A stretch of DNA of 64,000 nt from Flavipsychrobacter sp. (GTDB lineage Bacteria > Bacteroidota > Bacteroidia > Chitinophagales > Chitinophagaceae): positions 62,001 to 126,000 of the forward strand of contig JAEUVF010000001.1 in NCBI GenBank assembly GCA_016787265.1, written 5' to 3'. The notes under the pieces were generated by a model, which did no database searches, was not told the origin of the DNA, and saw only the letters and a program-made list of their open reading frames with translations. Shown piece after piece: positions 43,331 through 53,600 of the stretch. Position 1 is the first letter of the stretch. Each line of letters starts with the position of its first letter. A program made the translations under genes and the position numbers.

Positions 43331-43663
43331 ATGAAAAAATCGACTTTGTATAAAGGATTCCTGGAACCCATAGTGATGAAATTGCTGAAAGAGCAGGGAA
43401 GGATGTACGGATATCAGATTACCCAGGAAGTTAAATTGCTTACAAAGGGAGAGTTGCAGATTACGGAGGGGGCGTTGTACCCACTGCTGCATCGATTGGA
43501 AGAAGAGGGGATGCTTGATACAGAATTGAAAGAAGTAGGTAACCGGATCCGGAAATATTATTCACTCACTGCCAAAGGCAGAAAAGGAACTGTTCAGGCA
43601 ATGGAAGAATTGCAACAGTTTATGGGAAGCTTACAATGGATGTTTCAACCCAAAATTTCCTGA
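43331..43663 (+). CDS. PadR-family transcriptional regulator
   Basis: This 110-residue winged-helix repressor starts at ATG 43331, giving the typical opening 'MKKSTLYKGFLEPIVMKLLKEQGRMYGYQITQEVKLLTKGELQITEGALYPLLHRLEEEGMLDTELKE', followed by 'GNRIRKYYSLTAKGRK'. It is the short PadR form with a single C-terminal dimerisation helix. The next gene overlaps or abuts it and encodes a membrane protein, a common PadR arrangement in which regulator and target protein are co-expressed. The ligand is unknown. Confidence 0.92.
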   Translation: MKKSTLYKGFLEPIVMKLLKEQGRMYGYQITQEVKLLTKGELQITEGALYPLLHRLEEEGMLDTELKEVGNRIRKYYSLTAKGRKGTVQAMEELQQFMGSLQWMFQPKIS

Positions 43664-43665
43664 AT

Positions 43666-44334
43666 ATGCTGACTATGGATCAAATTAAAGAAATCGAAAA
43701 TTATTGCCGTCAATCAGGCATGCCTTATTATGAAGTACAGACCGAATTGGTTGATCATATGGTGGAATGGATTGAATTCCGTCAGCAAACATACGGCGCT
43801 TCATTTAATGAAGCGCTGCTTGCCATGCAAGCAGAGTTTAATCCGGCTGCTTTAAAACAAATTCAAGCGGAGAAAAAGAAACTTATTCAGAGAGCTTATT
43901 GGCGCTTATTGAGCGAAAACTGGCTCGCTTTTTTTACATTGCCGAAATTATTGGTGCTGATTTGTCTGTACTTGTTGGTCTGGCTACCTGGTTTTTACAT
44001 TCCTGAAAAATATCTAATGAAAGCAGGTATAATCATTGTTCTGTTTTATGGTATAATCTACATGCAATCAAACAGGAATATCATAGTACAGAATGTAGAT
44101 AATGCCAGGAAAAAACTATTATCTATTGAGGTTCATAATACTGTTTCAGGAGTAATGTTCACATTAATTTATGCACCATACGTCTTGTTTTGGTGGGATG
44201 AATCAATTGCAGAACCACTGCTCTCGAGTATTAAGTGGGTTTACCCATTATATGTTTTGCTGTTGGTGAGTTTCTTTCATACCCAGGTCAACTTTCATCA
44301 ACAACTACGCAACCGATACCGACAGGCATTTTAA
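43666..44334 (+). CDS. Membrane protein co-transcribed with PadR regulator
   Basis: The frame opens at ATG 43636, overlapping the PadR gene by 28 nt; ATG 43666 or 43675 just after its stop are equally good, and 43666 is used here (222 residues). The N-terminal 70 residues are soluble and helical ('IKEIENYCRQSGMPYYEVQTELVDHMVEWIEFRQQTYGASFNEALLAMQAEF'), resembling the helical prefix found in membrane proteins paired with PadR regulators. Four membrane segments follow. No enzymatic motif is visible. It is likely the regulated partner of the PadR protein. Confidence 0.75.
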   Translation: MLTMDQIKEIENYCRQSGMPYYEVQTELVDHMVEWIEFRQQTYGASFNEALLAMQAEFNPAALKQIQAEKKKLIQRAYWRLLSENWLAFFTLPKLLVLICLYLLVWLPGFYIPEKYLMKAGIIIVLFYGIIYMQSNRNIIVQNVDNARKKLLSIEVHNTVSGVMFTLIYAPYVLFWWDESIAEPLLSSIKWVYPLYVLLLVSFFHTQVNFHQQLRNRYRQAF

Positions 44335-44338
44335 TGAG

Positions 44339-44383
44339 TTCACCGGTCGGGTGCCACCGGTCGGGTGGCACCCGACCGGTGAA
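44339..44383. repeat. 17-bp palindrome between convergent genes
   Basis: Perfect 17-bp arms (44339-44355 and 44367-44383) enclose an 11-nt loop. The loop itself repeats the arm core, so CACCGGTCGGGTG occurs at 44341-44353 and again at 44355-44367. There is no T-tract, but the stable GC-rich hairpin may still slow polymerase between the PadR-partner gene (+) and aspS (-). It shares the ACCGGTCGG core with 43226-43266. Confidence 0.8.
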
Positions 44384-44387
44384 GCAA

Positions 44388-46211
44388 TCAGAGATTTAAT
44401 TTTATGCTTAACTCGGTAAGTTGTTTGACGTCGATGGCGGCCGGAGCATCCAGCATCACATCGCGGCCGGAATTGTTTTTCGGGAAAGCGATGAAATCAC
44501 GGATGCTTTCGGAACCACCCAGGATGGCACAAAGACGATCGAATCCAAAAGCGATACCCCCATGTGGCGGAGCACCGTATTCAAAGGCACCCAGCAGGAA
44601 GCCAAACTTATGCAGTGCTTCTTCCTTACTCATGCCCAGGGCTGCAAACATTTTCTCCTGAAGCTCACGCTGGAAAATCCGGATAGAACCACCACCGATT
44701 TCATTTCCGTTCAGCACCATATCATAGGCATTAGCCTTGATATTCGCATACGGATGTTGTAAGTAATTGGCGGCATCTTTGATTTCCGGATCATTTTCAA
44801 TCATCACAGAGATATGATCCGGTTTGGGCGAAGTAAAGGGATGGTGTCTTGCCACCCAGCGATTTTCTTCCTCAGCATATTCAAACAGCGGGAAATCCAA
44901 TACCCACAACAATTTGAACTCATCCTTACGACGCAACCCAAGGCGCTCACCCAGCTCGAGCCTCAATTCACTTATTGCCTTGCGGGTTCTTTCTTCACGG
45001 CCTGCCAGAATCAGTACCAGGTCGCCCGGTTGTGCAGCAGCAATACCCGCGATCGTTTTGAGTTGTTCTTCATTAAAGAACTTATCTACGGAGCTCTTAA
45101 AACTGCCATCAGCACCACAACGGATATAAACCAGTCCGTTCATGCCGATCTGCGGACGTTTAACCCATTCCGTTAGCTCGTCCACCTGTTTGCGGGTATA
45201 GTCAGCAGCACCTGGTACGGCAATTGCCAGCACCGTTTCCGCCTCATTAAATACTTTAAATCCACTTGCCTCAAATATTTCCAGTGCAGTTGCATCTCCT
45301 GTCTGTGCCTCAAAAACAGTTTTCAGGTTGGCCAGCTCCATTCCAAAACGGATATCCGGTTTGTCGTTACCATATTTCAGCATGGCATCGTTCCAGGTCA
45401 TGCGCTGAACGGTTTCCGTATAATCGATGTTTCTAACGTCCTTGAATATGCGCTTAATCAATCCCTCAAACATTTGCAGGATATCTTCCTGCTCTACAAA
45501 GCTCATTTCGCAGTCAATCTGTGTAAATTCCGGCTGACGGTCGGCCCGCAGGTCTTCATCGCGAAAACATTTTACAACCTGGTAATAACGATCGTATCCG
45601 CTTACCATCAGCAGCTGCTTGAAGGTTTGCGGGCTCTGTGGGAGCGCATAAAATTGTCCGGGGTTCATACGAGAAGGCACCACAAAATCACGGGCACCTT
45701 CCGGTGTGCTCTTAATCAGAAATGGTGTTTCAATATCCATGAAATTGTTTTCATGGAGATAATTACGTGCGGAGCGATTCACTGCATACCGCAATTCCAG
45801 GTTGCGTTTCACAGCATTCCGGCGTAAATCAAGATAACGATATTTCATTCGAAGATCATCACCACCATCTGTATCATCCTGGATGGTAAAAGGAGGAGTA
45901 GCCGCTTTATTCAGAATGGTGAAACTGGTTACATCAATTTCAATATCACCGGTTGCCAGGTTTTTGTTTTTGCTGGTTCGCTCAATCACCTTTCCTGTAA
46001 CCTGCAGCACATACTCTCTGCCTAATGGTTGGTTATCCAGCTGCGGGGTTAGTGTTTCTCCGAATAACAATTGTGTGATCCCATACCTGTCGCGCAAATC
46101 CACGAAGGTGATGCTGCCGAATTTACGAACCGTTTGTACCCATCCTGCCAGTGTCACTTCTTTTCCTATGGCATTTGCATTTAATTCCCCACAAGTATGC
46201 GATCTATACAT
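44388..46211 (-). CDS. aspS: Aspartyl-tRNA synthetase
   Basis: This 607-residue class IIb enzyme charges tRNA-Asp. Domains in order: N-terminal OB-fold anticodon-binding domain (about 1-105, '[32 protein letters not shown]'); catalytic core with motif 2 '[23 protein letters not shown]'; the bacterial GAD insertion domain; and motif 3 '[16 protein letters not shown]' near the C-terminus. Length is typical for the bacterial form. Whether it is discriminating or also charges tRNA-Asn cannot be judged here. TACATTTG (46253-46246, minus strand) is a plausible -7 promoter element. Confidence 0.98.
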   Translation of the reverse strand: MYRSHTCGELNANAIGKEVTLAGWVQTVRKFGSITFVDLRDRYGITQLLFGETLTPQLDNQPLGREYVLQVTGKVIERTSKNKNLATGDIEIDVTSFTILNKAATPPFTIQDDTDGGDDLRMKYRYLDLRRNAVKRNLELRYAVNRSARNYLHENNFMDIETPFLIKSTPEGARDFVVPSRMNPGQFYALPQSPQTFKQLLMVSGYDRYYQVVKCFRDEDLRADRQPEFTQIDCEMSFVEQEDILQMFEGLIKRIFKDVRNIDYTETVQRMTWNDAMLKYGNDKPDIRFGMELANLKTVFEAQTGDATALEIFEASGFKVFNEAETVLAIAVPGAADYTRKQVDELTEWVKRPQIGMNGLVYIRCGADGSFKSSVDKFFNEEQLKTIAGIAAAQPGDLVLILAGREERTRKAISELRLELGERLGLRRKDEFKLLWVLDFPLFEYAEEENRWVARHHPFTSPKPDHISVMIENDPEIKDAANYLQHPYANIKANAYDMVLNGNEIGGGSIRIFQRELQEKMFAALGMSKEEALHKFGFLLGAFEYGAPPHGGIAFGFDRLCAILGGSESIRDFIAFPKNNSGRDVMLDAPAAIDVKQLTELSIKLNL

Positions 46212-46255
46212 ATAGAATTTATATTTTCGGTTTGTTGCTGAGGTGCAAATGTAAC

Positions 46256-47080
46256 ATGATTACCGTAATTACCATATTGGGCGGAAGCAGCCTCCTGGTT
46301 TTTCTGATCTGGAGCTGGGAGCGAATTCGCTATGATTACCGGCGACTCGACCGCGACAGCAATCATCCTGCGCCGGAAGGCTCCGGTTCCCTATTGCCGG
46401 AGTGGGCACAACACCACGACTGGCTTCGCAACCACAATGTCTATTACCGCTCGCTGAGCCTGGATAACCAGGCCCGGTTCCTTCGGAGGGTAATGGATTT
46501 CATGCGATATAAAGAATTTAAATATATTGACCTTGAGCCGGATCCCATGATTCCGCTACTGATCAGTGCGGCAGCTGTGCAACTGACATTCGGACTGACC
46601 GATTTTCGCCTTGATTTTTTTGAAAAAATCTATGTTTCCGGATCTGCCTACCGGGTTCACTGGCACAAACAGGCTTTCCAGGGCCATGTAAGTCTGCAGG
46701 GAATATACCTAAGCTGGGATCATTTTTTTCACGGATACCAGGAATATGATGATGGCCATAACGTGGGTTTACATGAAATGGCCCATGCGCTTACCTATGG
46801 CGCAATGATGGGTAGAACCACTATGGGACCAGCCTTTCGATCCAAATTCAAGGAATTTGCCCGGGTAGCTTTGCCAATACTTGAACACATGAGGAAGGGG
46901 GGTGATAGCGTTCTCGACAAATATGCCTCCATTAATTTTCATGAATTCTGGGCTGTTTCTGTTGAAACATTCTTCGAAAAACCGGTTCTGTTAAAAACCT
47001 GTGAGCCCGCATTGTATACCGCCCTCTGTGAATTGCTGAACCAGGATCCGCTGGAATTAACGGCAGTTAAAGTTGTCTGA
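46256..47080 (+). CDS. MtfA-like (M90) zinc metallopeptidase, paralog 1
   Basis: This 274-residue protein starts from ATG 46256, chosen because the upstream frame overlaps aspS. One N-terminal membrane segment (about 3-20) precedes an MtfA-type domain: the zinc motif HEMAH at residues 173-177 inside '[15 protein letters not shown]', and the downstream '[17 protein letters not shown]' carrying the third ligand Glu. E. coli MtfA is a cytosolic peptidase that interacts with Mlc; the membrane anchor and the absence of Mlc here suggest another role. It is followed by a second copy. Confidence 0.88.
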   Translation: MITVITILGGSSLLVFLIWSWERIRYDYRRLDRDSNHPAPEGSGSLLPEWAQHHDWLRNHNVYYRSLSLDNQARFLRRVMDFMRYKEFKYIDLEPDPMIPLLISAAAVQLTFGLTDFRLDFFEKIYVSGSAYRVHWHKQAFQGHVSLQGIYLSWDHFFHGYQEYDDGHNVGLHEMAHALTYGAMMGRTTMGPAFRSKFKEFARVALPILEHMRKGGDSVLDKYASINFHEFWAVSVETFFEKPVLLKTCEPALYTALCELLNQDPLELTAVKVV

Positions 47081-47299
47081 ACCCGTCCATTCGTCGAAAA
47101 CCTGATTTTTACAGGATTTTAAAGGCCAAATGCTTTTAAACTTCAAAATCTAGGTTTAAATTGTGTTCAATTAGTACCTGTACTCGAACCGTCGAGCTTT
47201 TTAATCCGTACCAGTCTCCTCTCCGAAAGGCCATCGTATCCATTTCTGTGTTGAACCAGCAAGACAATTTCGATTTTCTTACCCGTAAAGTTGACCCTT
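47081..47299 (+). other. Gap between the two M90 peptidase genes
   Basis: This 219-nt AT-rich stretch has no coding frame of note, terminator or palindrome. I see nothing functional apart from room for a separate promoter for the second peptidase gene. Confidence 0.4.
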
Positions 47300-48100
47300 A
47301 TGGAAATCGTGTTCATTTGTTTGCTGGTGTTCAGTACCGTGTTTTTGTTTGATCTGCTGAACAATCGCTGGCAATACTTTTTACTCTACCGCCGACGCAA
47401 AGGCTTTGAACTGCATGAACCTCAGTTCAGAAAACTTATTTCATCGAACATTCGCTACTTTAATAAAGTGGATGAAGCAACCCAGCAAAAATGGTTGTTC
47501 AGGGCTTATCTTTTTTTCCGGTCTAAAAAATTTCATTACGTAGGGGTTGACCGTAGAGAAGAAATGCCCATTCTGATCAGTGCAACGGCTGCTCAGTTGA
47601 CGTTGGGACTTGAAAATTTCTCCCTCAATTATTTTCGGGATATCTATGTGTTGCAACACGACTATCACTACGGACATTATTCGCTTCCATTCATGGGGCA
47701 TGTAGATAGTTCAGGTATTTATCTCTCCTGGCATAATTTTCTGGAAGGAATCCGGAGTGCACATGACAGCAGCAATGTAGGCTTACATGAGATGGCACAT
47801 GCATTGGCCTATGTCAATTTCATCACCAAAACGGATGAAGACCGCCACTTCAAAAAAGAGTTTCACAATTTCTCGAAAGTAGCGCGTCCGATTTTTCAGG
47901 ATATGCAACGCGGACGTAAAACCATCCTCGGAGAATACGCGGCAACCAATTATCATGAATTCTGGGCGGTCAGTGTGGAAGTATTTTTTGAGAACAGTGT
48001 AAGGCTGCGCCATGATCTGCCGGATCTTTATGAAGCGATGGCAAAATTGCTCCGCCAGGATCCTTATAAAGTGCTGCTTAGCCGACTGGCTGCCGCCTGA
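47300..48100 (+). CDS. MtfA-like (M90) zinc metallopeptidase, paralog 2
   Basis: This 266-residue paralog of the preceding product starts at ATG 47300. It has an N-terminal membrane anchor (about 3-20), the zinc motif HEMAH at 163-167 in '[15 protein letters not shown]' and '[17 protein letters not shown]'. The two proteins share the block 'MPILISATAAQLTLGLENFSLNYFRDIYV' in closely matching form, but differ in the N-terminal third and in the region before the zinc site, so duplication is old. Both retain all catalytic residues. Confidence 0.88.
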   Translation: MEIVFICLLVFSTVFLFDLLNNRWQYFLLYRRRKGFELHEPQFRKLISSNIRYFNKVDEATQQKWLFRAYLFFRSKKFHYVGVDRREEMPILISATAAQLTLGLENFSLNYFRDIYVLQHDYHYGHYSLPFMGHVDSSGIYLSWHNFLEGIRSAHDSSNVGLHEMAHALAYVNFITKTDEDRHFKKEFHNFSKVARPIFQDMQRGRKTILGEYAATNYHEFWAVSVEVFFENSVRLRHDLPDLYEAMAKLLRQDPYKVLLSRLAAA

Positions 48101-48106
48101 TATCGG

Positions 48107-48388
48107 TTAGTCTTTTCGATCTGAATGTCCCAGCGATTTGCCCGGGGCAATCTGATCGCGCACCAGTTGTTTTATTTCCTTAATCTCTTTAAAACCGCCA
48201 TCCCGCTTTCGATCGTAAACGGGTTCATTGTTGATGAAAAGAGTGTAACGACCAGCGATTTCGCTGGGTCTAAGCGTCACCTCAGCTAGTTCGGCTTCAA
48301 ATGTGGTCAATAATTCCTGGGCCATATAAGCAGCTCTGAGTAACCAATGGCATTTTGGGCAGTATTCGATAATGATTGAAGCTTTCAT
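48107..48388 (-). CDS. SelW/Rdx-like thioredoxin-fold protein
   Basis: This 93-residue protein of the SelT/SelW/SelH family has the redox motif C-P-K-C at residues 10-13 ('IEYCPKCHWLLRAAYMAQELL'), with cysteine in place of the selenocysteine of animal SelW. 'EIAGRYTLFINNEPVYDRKRDGGFKEIKEIKQLVRDQI' is the family's second half. It is presumably a small cytoplasmic redox or electron-transfer protein. The gene is convergent with the second M90 peptidase (6 nt apart) and divergent from the MOSC gene. Confidence 0.9.
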   Translation of the reverse strand: MKASIIIEYCPKCHWLLRAAYMAQELLTTFEAELAEVTLRPSEIAGRYTLFINNEPVYDRKRDGGFKEIKEIKQLVRDQIAPGKSLGHSDRKD

Positions 48389-48436
48389 ATTAATGGTATT
48401 CCTTCAAAGGTAAGCGGGCTTTTGTATTTTTACCAT

Positions 48437-49246
48437 ATGGCAAAAATTAGCGGTTTATTCATTTATCCAATTAAATCACTGGGAGGAATAGAAGTTGCGT
48501 CGGCTTTATTGACCGATAGGGGCTTTCAATACGATCGGCGCTGGATGCTGATTGATTCAGACGGTCGCTTCCTCACCCAACGTGAATATCCCGTTATGGC
48601 ACTGCTTCAGGTTGCCTTAGAGCAGGAAGGATTACGGGTTTATCATAAAAAAAATCCCGCAGTAAGCATCCATATCCCATTCGGGCAGCATGACGGGGAA
48701 ACAACAGTAACTGTTTGGGATGACACAATGCCCGCAACCCTGGTTGGTTCCGAATTTGATAACTGGTTTTCACAACAGCTGGAATTGAATTGCCGCCTGG
48801 TTTATATGCCGGATTCCAGTCACCGTGAGGTGGACCCCGATTATGCACACAATAAAGAACTCACCAGCTTTTCTGATGCCTATCCTTTGCTGCTGATTGG
48901 CCAGGCTTCTCTGGATGATTTAAATACACGGCTCGCTGAACCCGTACCAATGAACCGGTTTCGTCCAAATATTGTGATAGAGGGCTGGGAACCCTATGAA
49001 GAAGACAGTATTCGTAATTTCAATATTGGTGATATACAATTTGAAGCGGTAAAACCCTGTGCGCGTTGTGTGCTTACTACCATCAACCAGGATACGGCTG
49101 AACAGGGAAAGGATCCGCTTAAAACGCTGGCGGCTTATCGCAGTAAAAACAACAAGGTGTTATTCGGACAGAATCTGCTCTATAACGGTCAGGGATACCT
49201 GAAAAAAGGAATGGAGGTTCATTTTTTACGCAACTCCACCAGGTAA
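48437..49246 (+). CDS. MOSC-domain protein (YcbX-like)
   Basis: The 269-residue protein consists of a MOSC N-terminal beta-barrel domain ('ISGLFIYPIKSLGGIEVASALLTDRGFQYDRRWMLIDSDGRFLTQREYPVMALL') and a MOSC domain (about 125-265) with the conserved cysteine in 'AVKPCARCVLTTINQDT'. MOSC proteins bind molybdenum cofactor and in E. coli YcbX reduce N-hydroxylated compounds. No ferredoxin domain is fused here. The short start at ATG 48437 is used because the frame upstream only reaches a TTG. Interest: the window also encodes a Mo-dependent SoxC-like enzyme, although not nearby. Confidence 0.88.
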   Translation: MAKISGLFIYPIKSLGGIEVASALLTDRGFQYDRRWMLIDSDGRFLTQREYPVMALLQVALEQEGLRVYHKKNPAVSIHIPFGQHDGETTVTVWDDTMPATLVGSEFDNWFSQQLELNCRLVYMPDSSHREVDPDYAHNKELTSFSDAYPLLLIGQASLDDLNTRLAEPVPMNRFRPNIVIEGWEPYEEDSIRNFNIGDIQFEAVKPCARCVLTTINQDTAEQGKDPLKTLAAYRSKNNKVLFGQNLLYNGQGYLKKGMEVHFLRNSTR

Positions 49247-49578
49247 AACCAGGCAATAAAAAACATACCAATTCCAAAAGGAATGGCTGTGTAATATCGA
49301 TAGTGATCTGGTGTTTCATAGAACTCTAACACCATCCAGGAACAGTTGGCAATGATCCAGAAAAGTACCGCCAGGTTGTGAAATAATTCCGACTTTATTT
49401 TCCTGGTTTGGTAGGTTATGAGGATAGCAACTGTCAGGGTAGGAACGATCATGAACATACCAATCGGTTTCCAAAGCAGCGCCCAGCTCATGTCTTTAAG
49501 CAGCCAAAATACAATGTGCAGGTTTTCAATCCGGCGGAAACGTTCCGGGATTGAGTACATGGGGGAGTTGCTTGCCAT
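49219..49578 (-). CDS. Small membrane protein of unknown function
   Basis: This 119-residue protein has four predicted membrane segments (about 24-40, 42-58, 66-86 and 95-114) and a short Arg-rich N-terminus. It is not recognised beyond similarity to unnamed small membrane proteins. The 3' end overlaps the convergent MOSC gene by 28 nt. It lies 25 nt after the flavoprotein gene, so it may be the last gene of that unit. Confidence 0.65.
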   Translation of the reverse strand: MASNSPMYSIPERFRRIENLHIVFWLLKDMSWALLWKPIGMFMIVPTLTVAILITYQTRKIKSELFHNLAVLFWIIANCSWMVLEFYETPDHYRYYTAIPFGIGMFFIAWFYLVELRKK

Positions 49579-49603
49579 TCCTTCTAAAATTTCAGCGGCA
49601 AAG

Positions 49604-50683
49604 TTAGGGGCTCAGCAGGCTCGAAAATCGATTAATACTGGCGTCTGGCCGAATAGTGCTGCCATCTTTGATGAACCGGGCTACCTGTTGTCCGAAATAA
49701 GGAGCCAGGGAGCAACCTTTGGTACCCATTCCATTCAAAATCCCGACCCTGGGCAGATGGGGATGAAATCCTGCAAAGGGCCTTCTTTCAATCGTTGCAG
49801 GCCGGATGGCAGCCCAGTGATGAAGGGTTTTGAAGGGCCTCTTGATCCAATTTCGAACAGCCAGCTCCGTCCGTTCGCGGAAAGTATCCGTAGGTGCGTC
49901 CGTCTGATAGCGGTTTTCATAAGTAGAGCCCGCCCAGAAATAGCGCTGGTTTTCAGTGCCCCCCAGGTGCGGATAAGGTACCAGGCTAATCCCCTTTTTG
50001 TAGATATGATCTTCTGGCAGGTCTTCAATCTCGAGTAGCAGGGCTTCTCCTTTATTAGGAGAAAAAGGAAGCTTGCTGAAAAAAGGCAAGTCCATCCCCT
50101 GGATTCCATCGCAAAAAACAATGCGCTCTGCCTGGATGTCCTGATAGCGTATATTCGTTTCCGTTAGTTTCAGCAAGCTTGCATCAAATGTTTCTCCGAT
50201 AAGTTGCTGCTTTTTTTTCAAAACTATTTTCCAGGTATTGAGTAGCAGGTTAAGGTCAATCAGCAGGGCAGGGGAGATACTGCCAAGTCCGTATGGAATT
50301 TCCATCAGGCTTTTCCAGTACTCCTGATCTTCGGGCACACTCAGGTATTCAGACAGCTCCGGCAATCGTTTGTCAAATGCTTCTTTCATTTGCATACTGG
50401 TAAAACTGTGCAGGATGCGTGTGGACTGAATACAGTGAATTCCCAATTCCTTGCCCATATTGGTATAGGCCTCCAATGCAAAAGGGAGTAGTGTTTCCGC
50501 CATCCAGGTTTTGGCCAGCACCCGACCGGTGACCGGATTGATTACGCCCGATGCGATGCGGGAGGAACTGATTTCCCTCCCTTCATCAATAACCAAAAAT
50601 TCCTCATTGTACTGCGATAGCCACCAGCTCAGCCAGCTACCCGATAAGCCCTGTCCAACAACCAGGGTGCCGGTATGGATCAT
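49604..50683 (-). CDS. DAO-family FAD-dependent oxidoreductase
   Basis: The 359-residue flavoprotein has an N-terminal FAD-binding motif 'TLVVGQGLSGSWLSWWLSQYNEEFLVIDEG' and the D-amino-acid-oxidase-type C-terminal 'HHWAAIRPATIERRPFAGFHPHLPRVGILNGMGTKGCSLAPYFGQQVARFI'. A recognisable 'SRIASGVINPVTGRVLAKTWMAETLLPFALEAY' follows the FAD motif, similar to glycine oxidase and the oxidase domain of MnmC. The substrate, an amine or amino acid, cannot be named. The gene starts 5 nt after the alpha-2-macroglobulin gene, so the two are probably co-transcribed. Confidence 0.85.
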   Translation of the reverse strand: MIHTGTLVVGQGLSGSWLSWWLSQYNEEFLVIDEGREISSSRIASGVINPVTGRVLAKTWMAETLLPFALEAYTNMGKELGIHCIQSTRILHSFTSMQMKEAFDKRLPELSEYLSVPEDQEYWKSLMEIPYGLGSISPALLIDLNLLLNTWKIVLKKKQQLIGETFDASLLKLTETNIRYQDIQAERIVFCDGIQGMDLPFFSKLPFSPNKGEALLLEIEDLPEDHIYKKGISLVPYPHLGGTENQRYFWAGSTYENRYQTDAPTDTFRERTELAVRNWIKRPFKTLHHWAAIRPATIERRPFAGFHPHLPRVGILNGMGTKGCSLAPYFGQQVARFIKDGSTIRPDASINRFSSLLSP

Positions 50684-50688
50684 GTGTT

Positions 50689-53600
50689 TTAGTTTGCTTC
50701 GATGTTCAATTTAATGCCTTCTGTGTGACTGGTAAACTCCGGTGCATACATACACTGAATGCTGCTGATGCCGTTACTGAAGGTTCCGGCATGTGATACA
50801 AAGAGGGCGTATTCCAATACATGGGATCCTTTGGGCAGAGACTGAATAAAGAAATTAGTGCTTGCGTCTCTGGTGCTTTCATAATAGCCTAGCGTTCCCT
50901 TCCAGCGATACCCGCTTAATACATTCGTGGGTTCCAGTGCCGATGCACGCATGTCTTTTACATGTACATACTCCATCTGGCGATCGGTTTTGATTTCGAG
51001 TCGCACTACCAGTTTATCTCCAACTTTCAGCATCGCACCATCTGTTATTTGTTCCAATACCGGACCTTTATCTGTCAGCTTCTCCACCAGCACCTGTTTG
51101 TTGATGGAAAGCGGGCCTTTGGCAGCTGTGATGTTTTCAAGATTGTCGAAATACTGCCAGTAAATGGCTCCCCAAACCGGTGCTACCACCGTTGGCGCTG
51201 CCGCCTGCTGCACCTGGATCTTAATCTCACCCATTTCCGGAAATACCGCTGTGCCTGGAATGATCTTCTGATAATAACCCGTTCCTGCTTCTTCTTTGCC
51301 AGCAGTAATGGTAGTTACTTCACCCAGGTTGACACTTACTTTTGGTGCTGCTTCCAGCCAGTTATCACCTTGTAATAACAAGGCGTAACAGGCATCTGCT
51401 GTGGCCTTGGTACTGCTCCAGCGATTGGTTTGTTTGTTCAGTAATAACCAGGCTTTTAAGGCATTAATGGTAGTGGCCGGTTGTTTGAGTTCCTGGAAGA
51501 GTTCGATCATCAATGCCTGAGTTTCAATTGGCGCTTCCTGCCAGTAATAACCGGCCGTGTTCGCTTTCCAGTACATGCCCTTGTCTTCCGATTTTATTGC
51601 TGTCTGCTGCAGTGATTTCAGAATAGAAGAAGCTGTTTGCTTATCCCCTGTGCGGTGCAGGGCCAGCGCAATCATCGCTTTTGTAAAGAGATTGCCTTTG
51701 GTCCAGAGGCTTTGCATTTCCTTACGGTAATGGTTAGCTGCTACCATATATTGACCGGATAAACCGATACTGCTGTAAAAGCTCCGCATATAATGATATT
51801 GTACCGCATAAGTGTTTAAATAAACAGGCTCCTTCTGCCCTTTATCCCGTTTGTTATAATCTTCCAGCAAGCGTTGATCAGCATAACTCAGGGCCGCGCT
51901 TACGATTGGAGCAAACAGCCCATAGTCTGCACCAATTATTCCCAGCTTTTGCAGGTGGCCAATACCGGTTAGGATATACTGCGTAATGTATCGATCATCC
52001 GGTCCGCCGGTGAACCAGCTAAAGCCGCCATTTTCACTCTGCATTTCTTTCAGTTTGGCAATCATTTTGGAGGATTCATTGCTGAGGCGGACTGCGTCAA
52101 ATAACAGCAATAAACGTTTCTTTTGTTCCGCTTCCGATTTCGCTTCCAATACCCAGGGTGTTTCTTCCAGCAGTACTTGTTTGAGCTGCTGGTTTTTCTG
52201 CAGATTACTCAGCAGGGCACTGGTATCTTTCTGTTGCCATTCCAGCAACACCTGTTTGATGCGTGGGGCAGATTTCAGCAAATGATCCGCTATCAGGTAA
52301 CCGTATAAACGATTGAAGGTTTGCTCGGAACATTCATAGGGATAATCAGCCAGGTAAGGGAGCGACTGAATAGCATACCAGGCAGGGTTAGCCGAAAATT
52401 CAACCGTGAGTGATTGATTGCTCAGGGTTTCGCTGTCCTTGCTGTTAAGCAGTTTGGTCAGCGGAATTTCTTTCGTGGCAGCACCATTGATAAAGAAAGG
52501 AATCGCCTCCGTTACCAGTTGCCGGTTACTCAATACCGGTAGTGTAGCGGATTCACCATCTGTTTTATCGCCCACTCTTGCAATGATCCTCCAGGTCAGG
52601 GCCCGGTCGAACTGATAAGGAACTTCCATCGGGAACTTCACTAGCTCACTGGATTTTGGTCCAACGGTGAAATATTGATTGGGGAAGAAATTCCGGAACC
52701 AGCCATCCACCGGTTGATTGGTGGTAGCATCGATTAATTGAAGCTCCGCCTGTCCGGTTACTTCTTTGTCGGTCAGGTTCACCACTTTGGTGGTGATCTC
52801 CATTTTATCCCCTTCCCGTACAAAGCGTGGCATATTGGGTTGTACCATCAGGTCTTTCTGCGTAACAATAGTTTGTTGCAGGTAACCCATGGCCAGGGAT
52901 TTGGTATGTGCAAAGAGCTGCCAGTTCCAACTGGTTACTGACTCGGGCATGGTGAAACTAAAGCTGAAATGCCCATTAGAATCAGCGCTTAATTGCGGGA
53001 AGAAGAAAGCCGTTTCAGCAAAATTTGATCGGATTGCCGGGGGAGGGGGAGGAGAGAAAGATTCAGCTGCTGCTCCCTCAGATGTAACTGCTGAATCTGC
53101 TACGACTTTTGCAGATGTCGACTTTGCAATTTCTACTCCTGGCGCAGCAGCTGGTAGACTTGCATCCATCAGTCTTTCACTTTCCCTCAATACGAACTTA
53201 CCTCCAAAATTCCTTCTCCGGTCTTCCAAAAACTCAAATTCTACAAGTTCCTCTTCCGTCTTCCACTCTTCCGCTTTCACAGGTAAATCAATCCGGTGTT
53301 CCGAACTGCCAACGGCAGTAAAATTCGTTATGCCAGTCCAGTTGCCTACTGGATTCAAACTGGGCCAAACTGCTGGCTTGTTCCAGGTACTGAACGCAAA
53401 CTGATCCAATGAAGCATCATACATCGATGTCAGCAATTCCATGCCGAATTTTTCTGCTTCTTCTCCTGAAATAGCAACCGTCCATTTTTCTTTTCCACCG
53501 GGTTCCAGTTTATCGCGGAAGGTTTTCAACTGTATCTTCAAATCCTTCTCCTCCAGTGGTACGGAGAAATAACTATCATAACTGTACACCCTGTTGTGCT

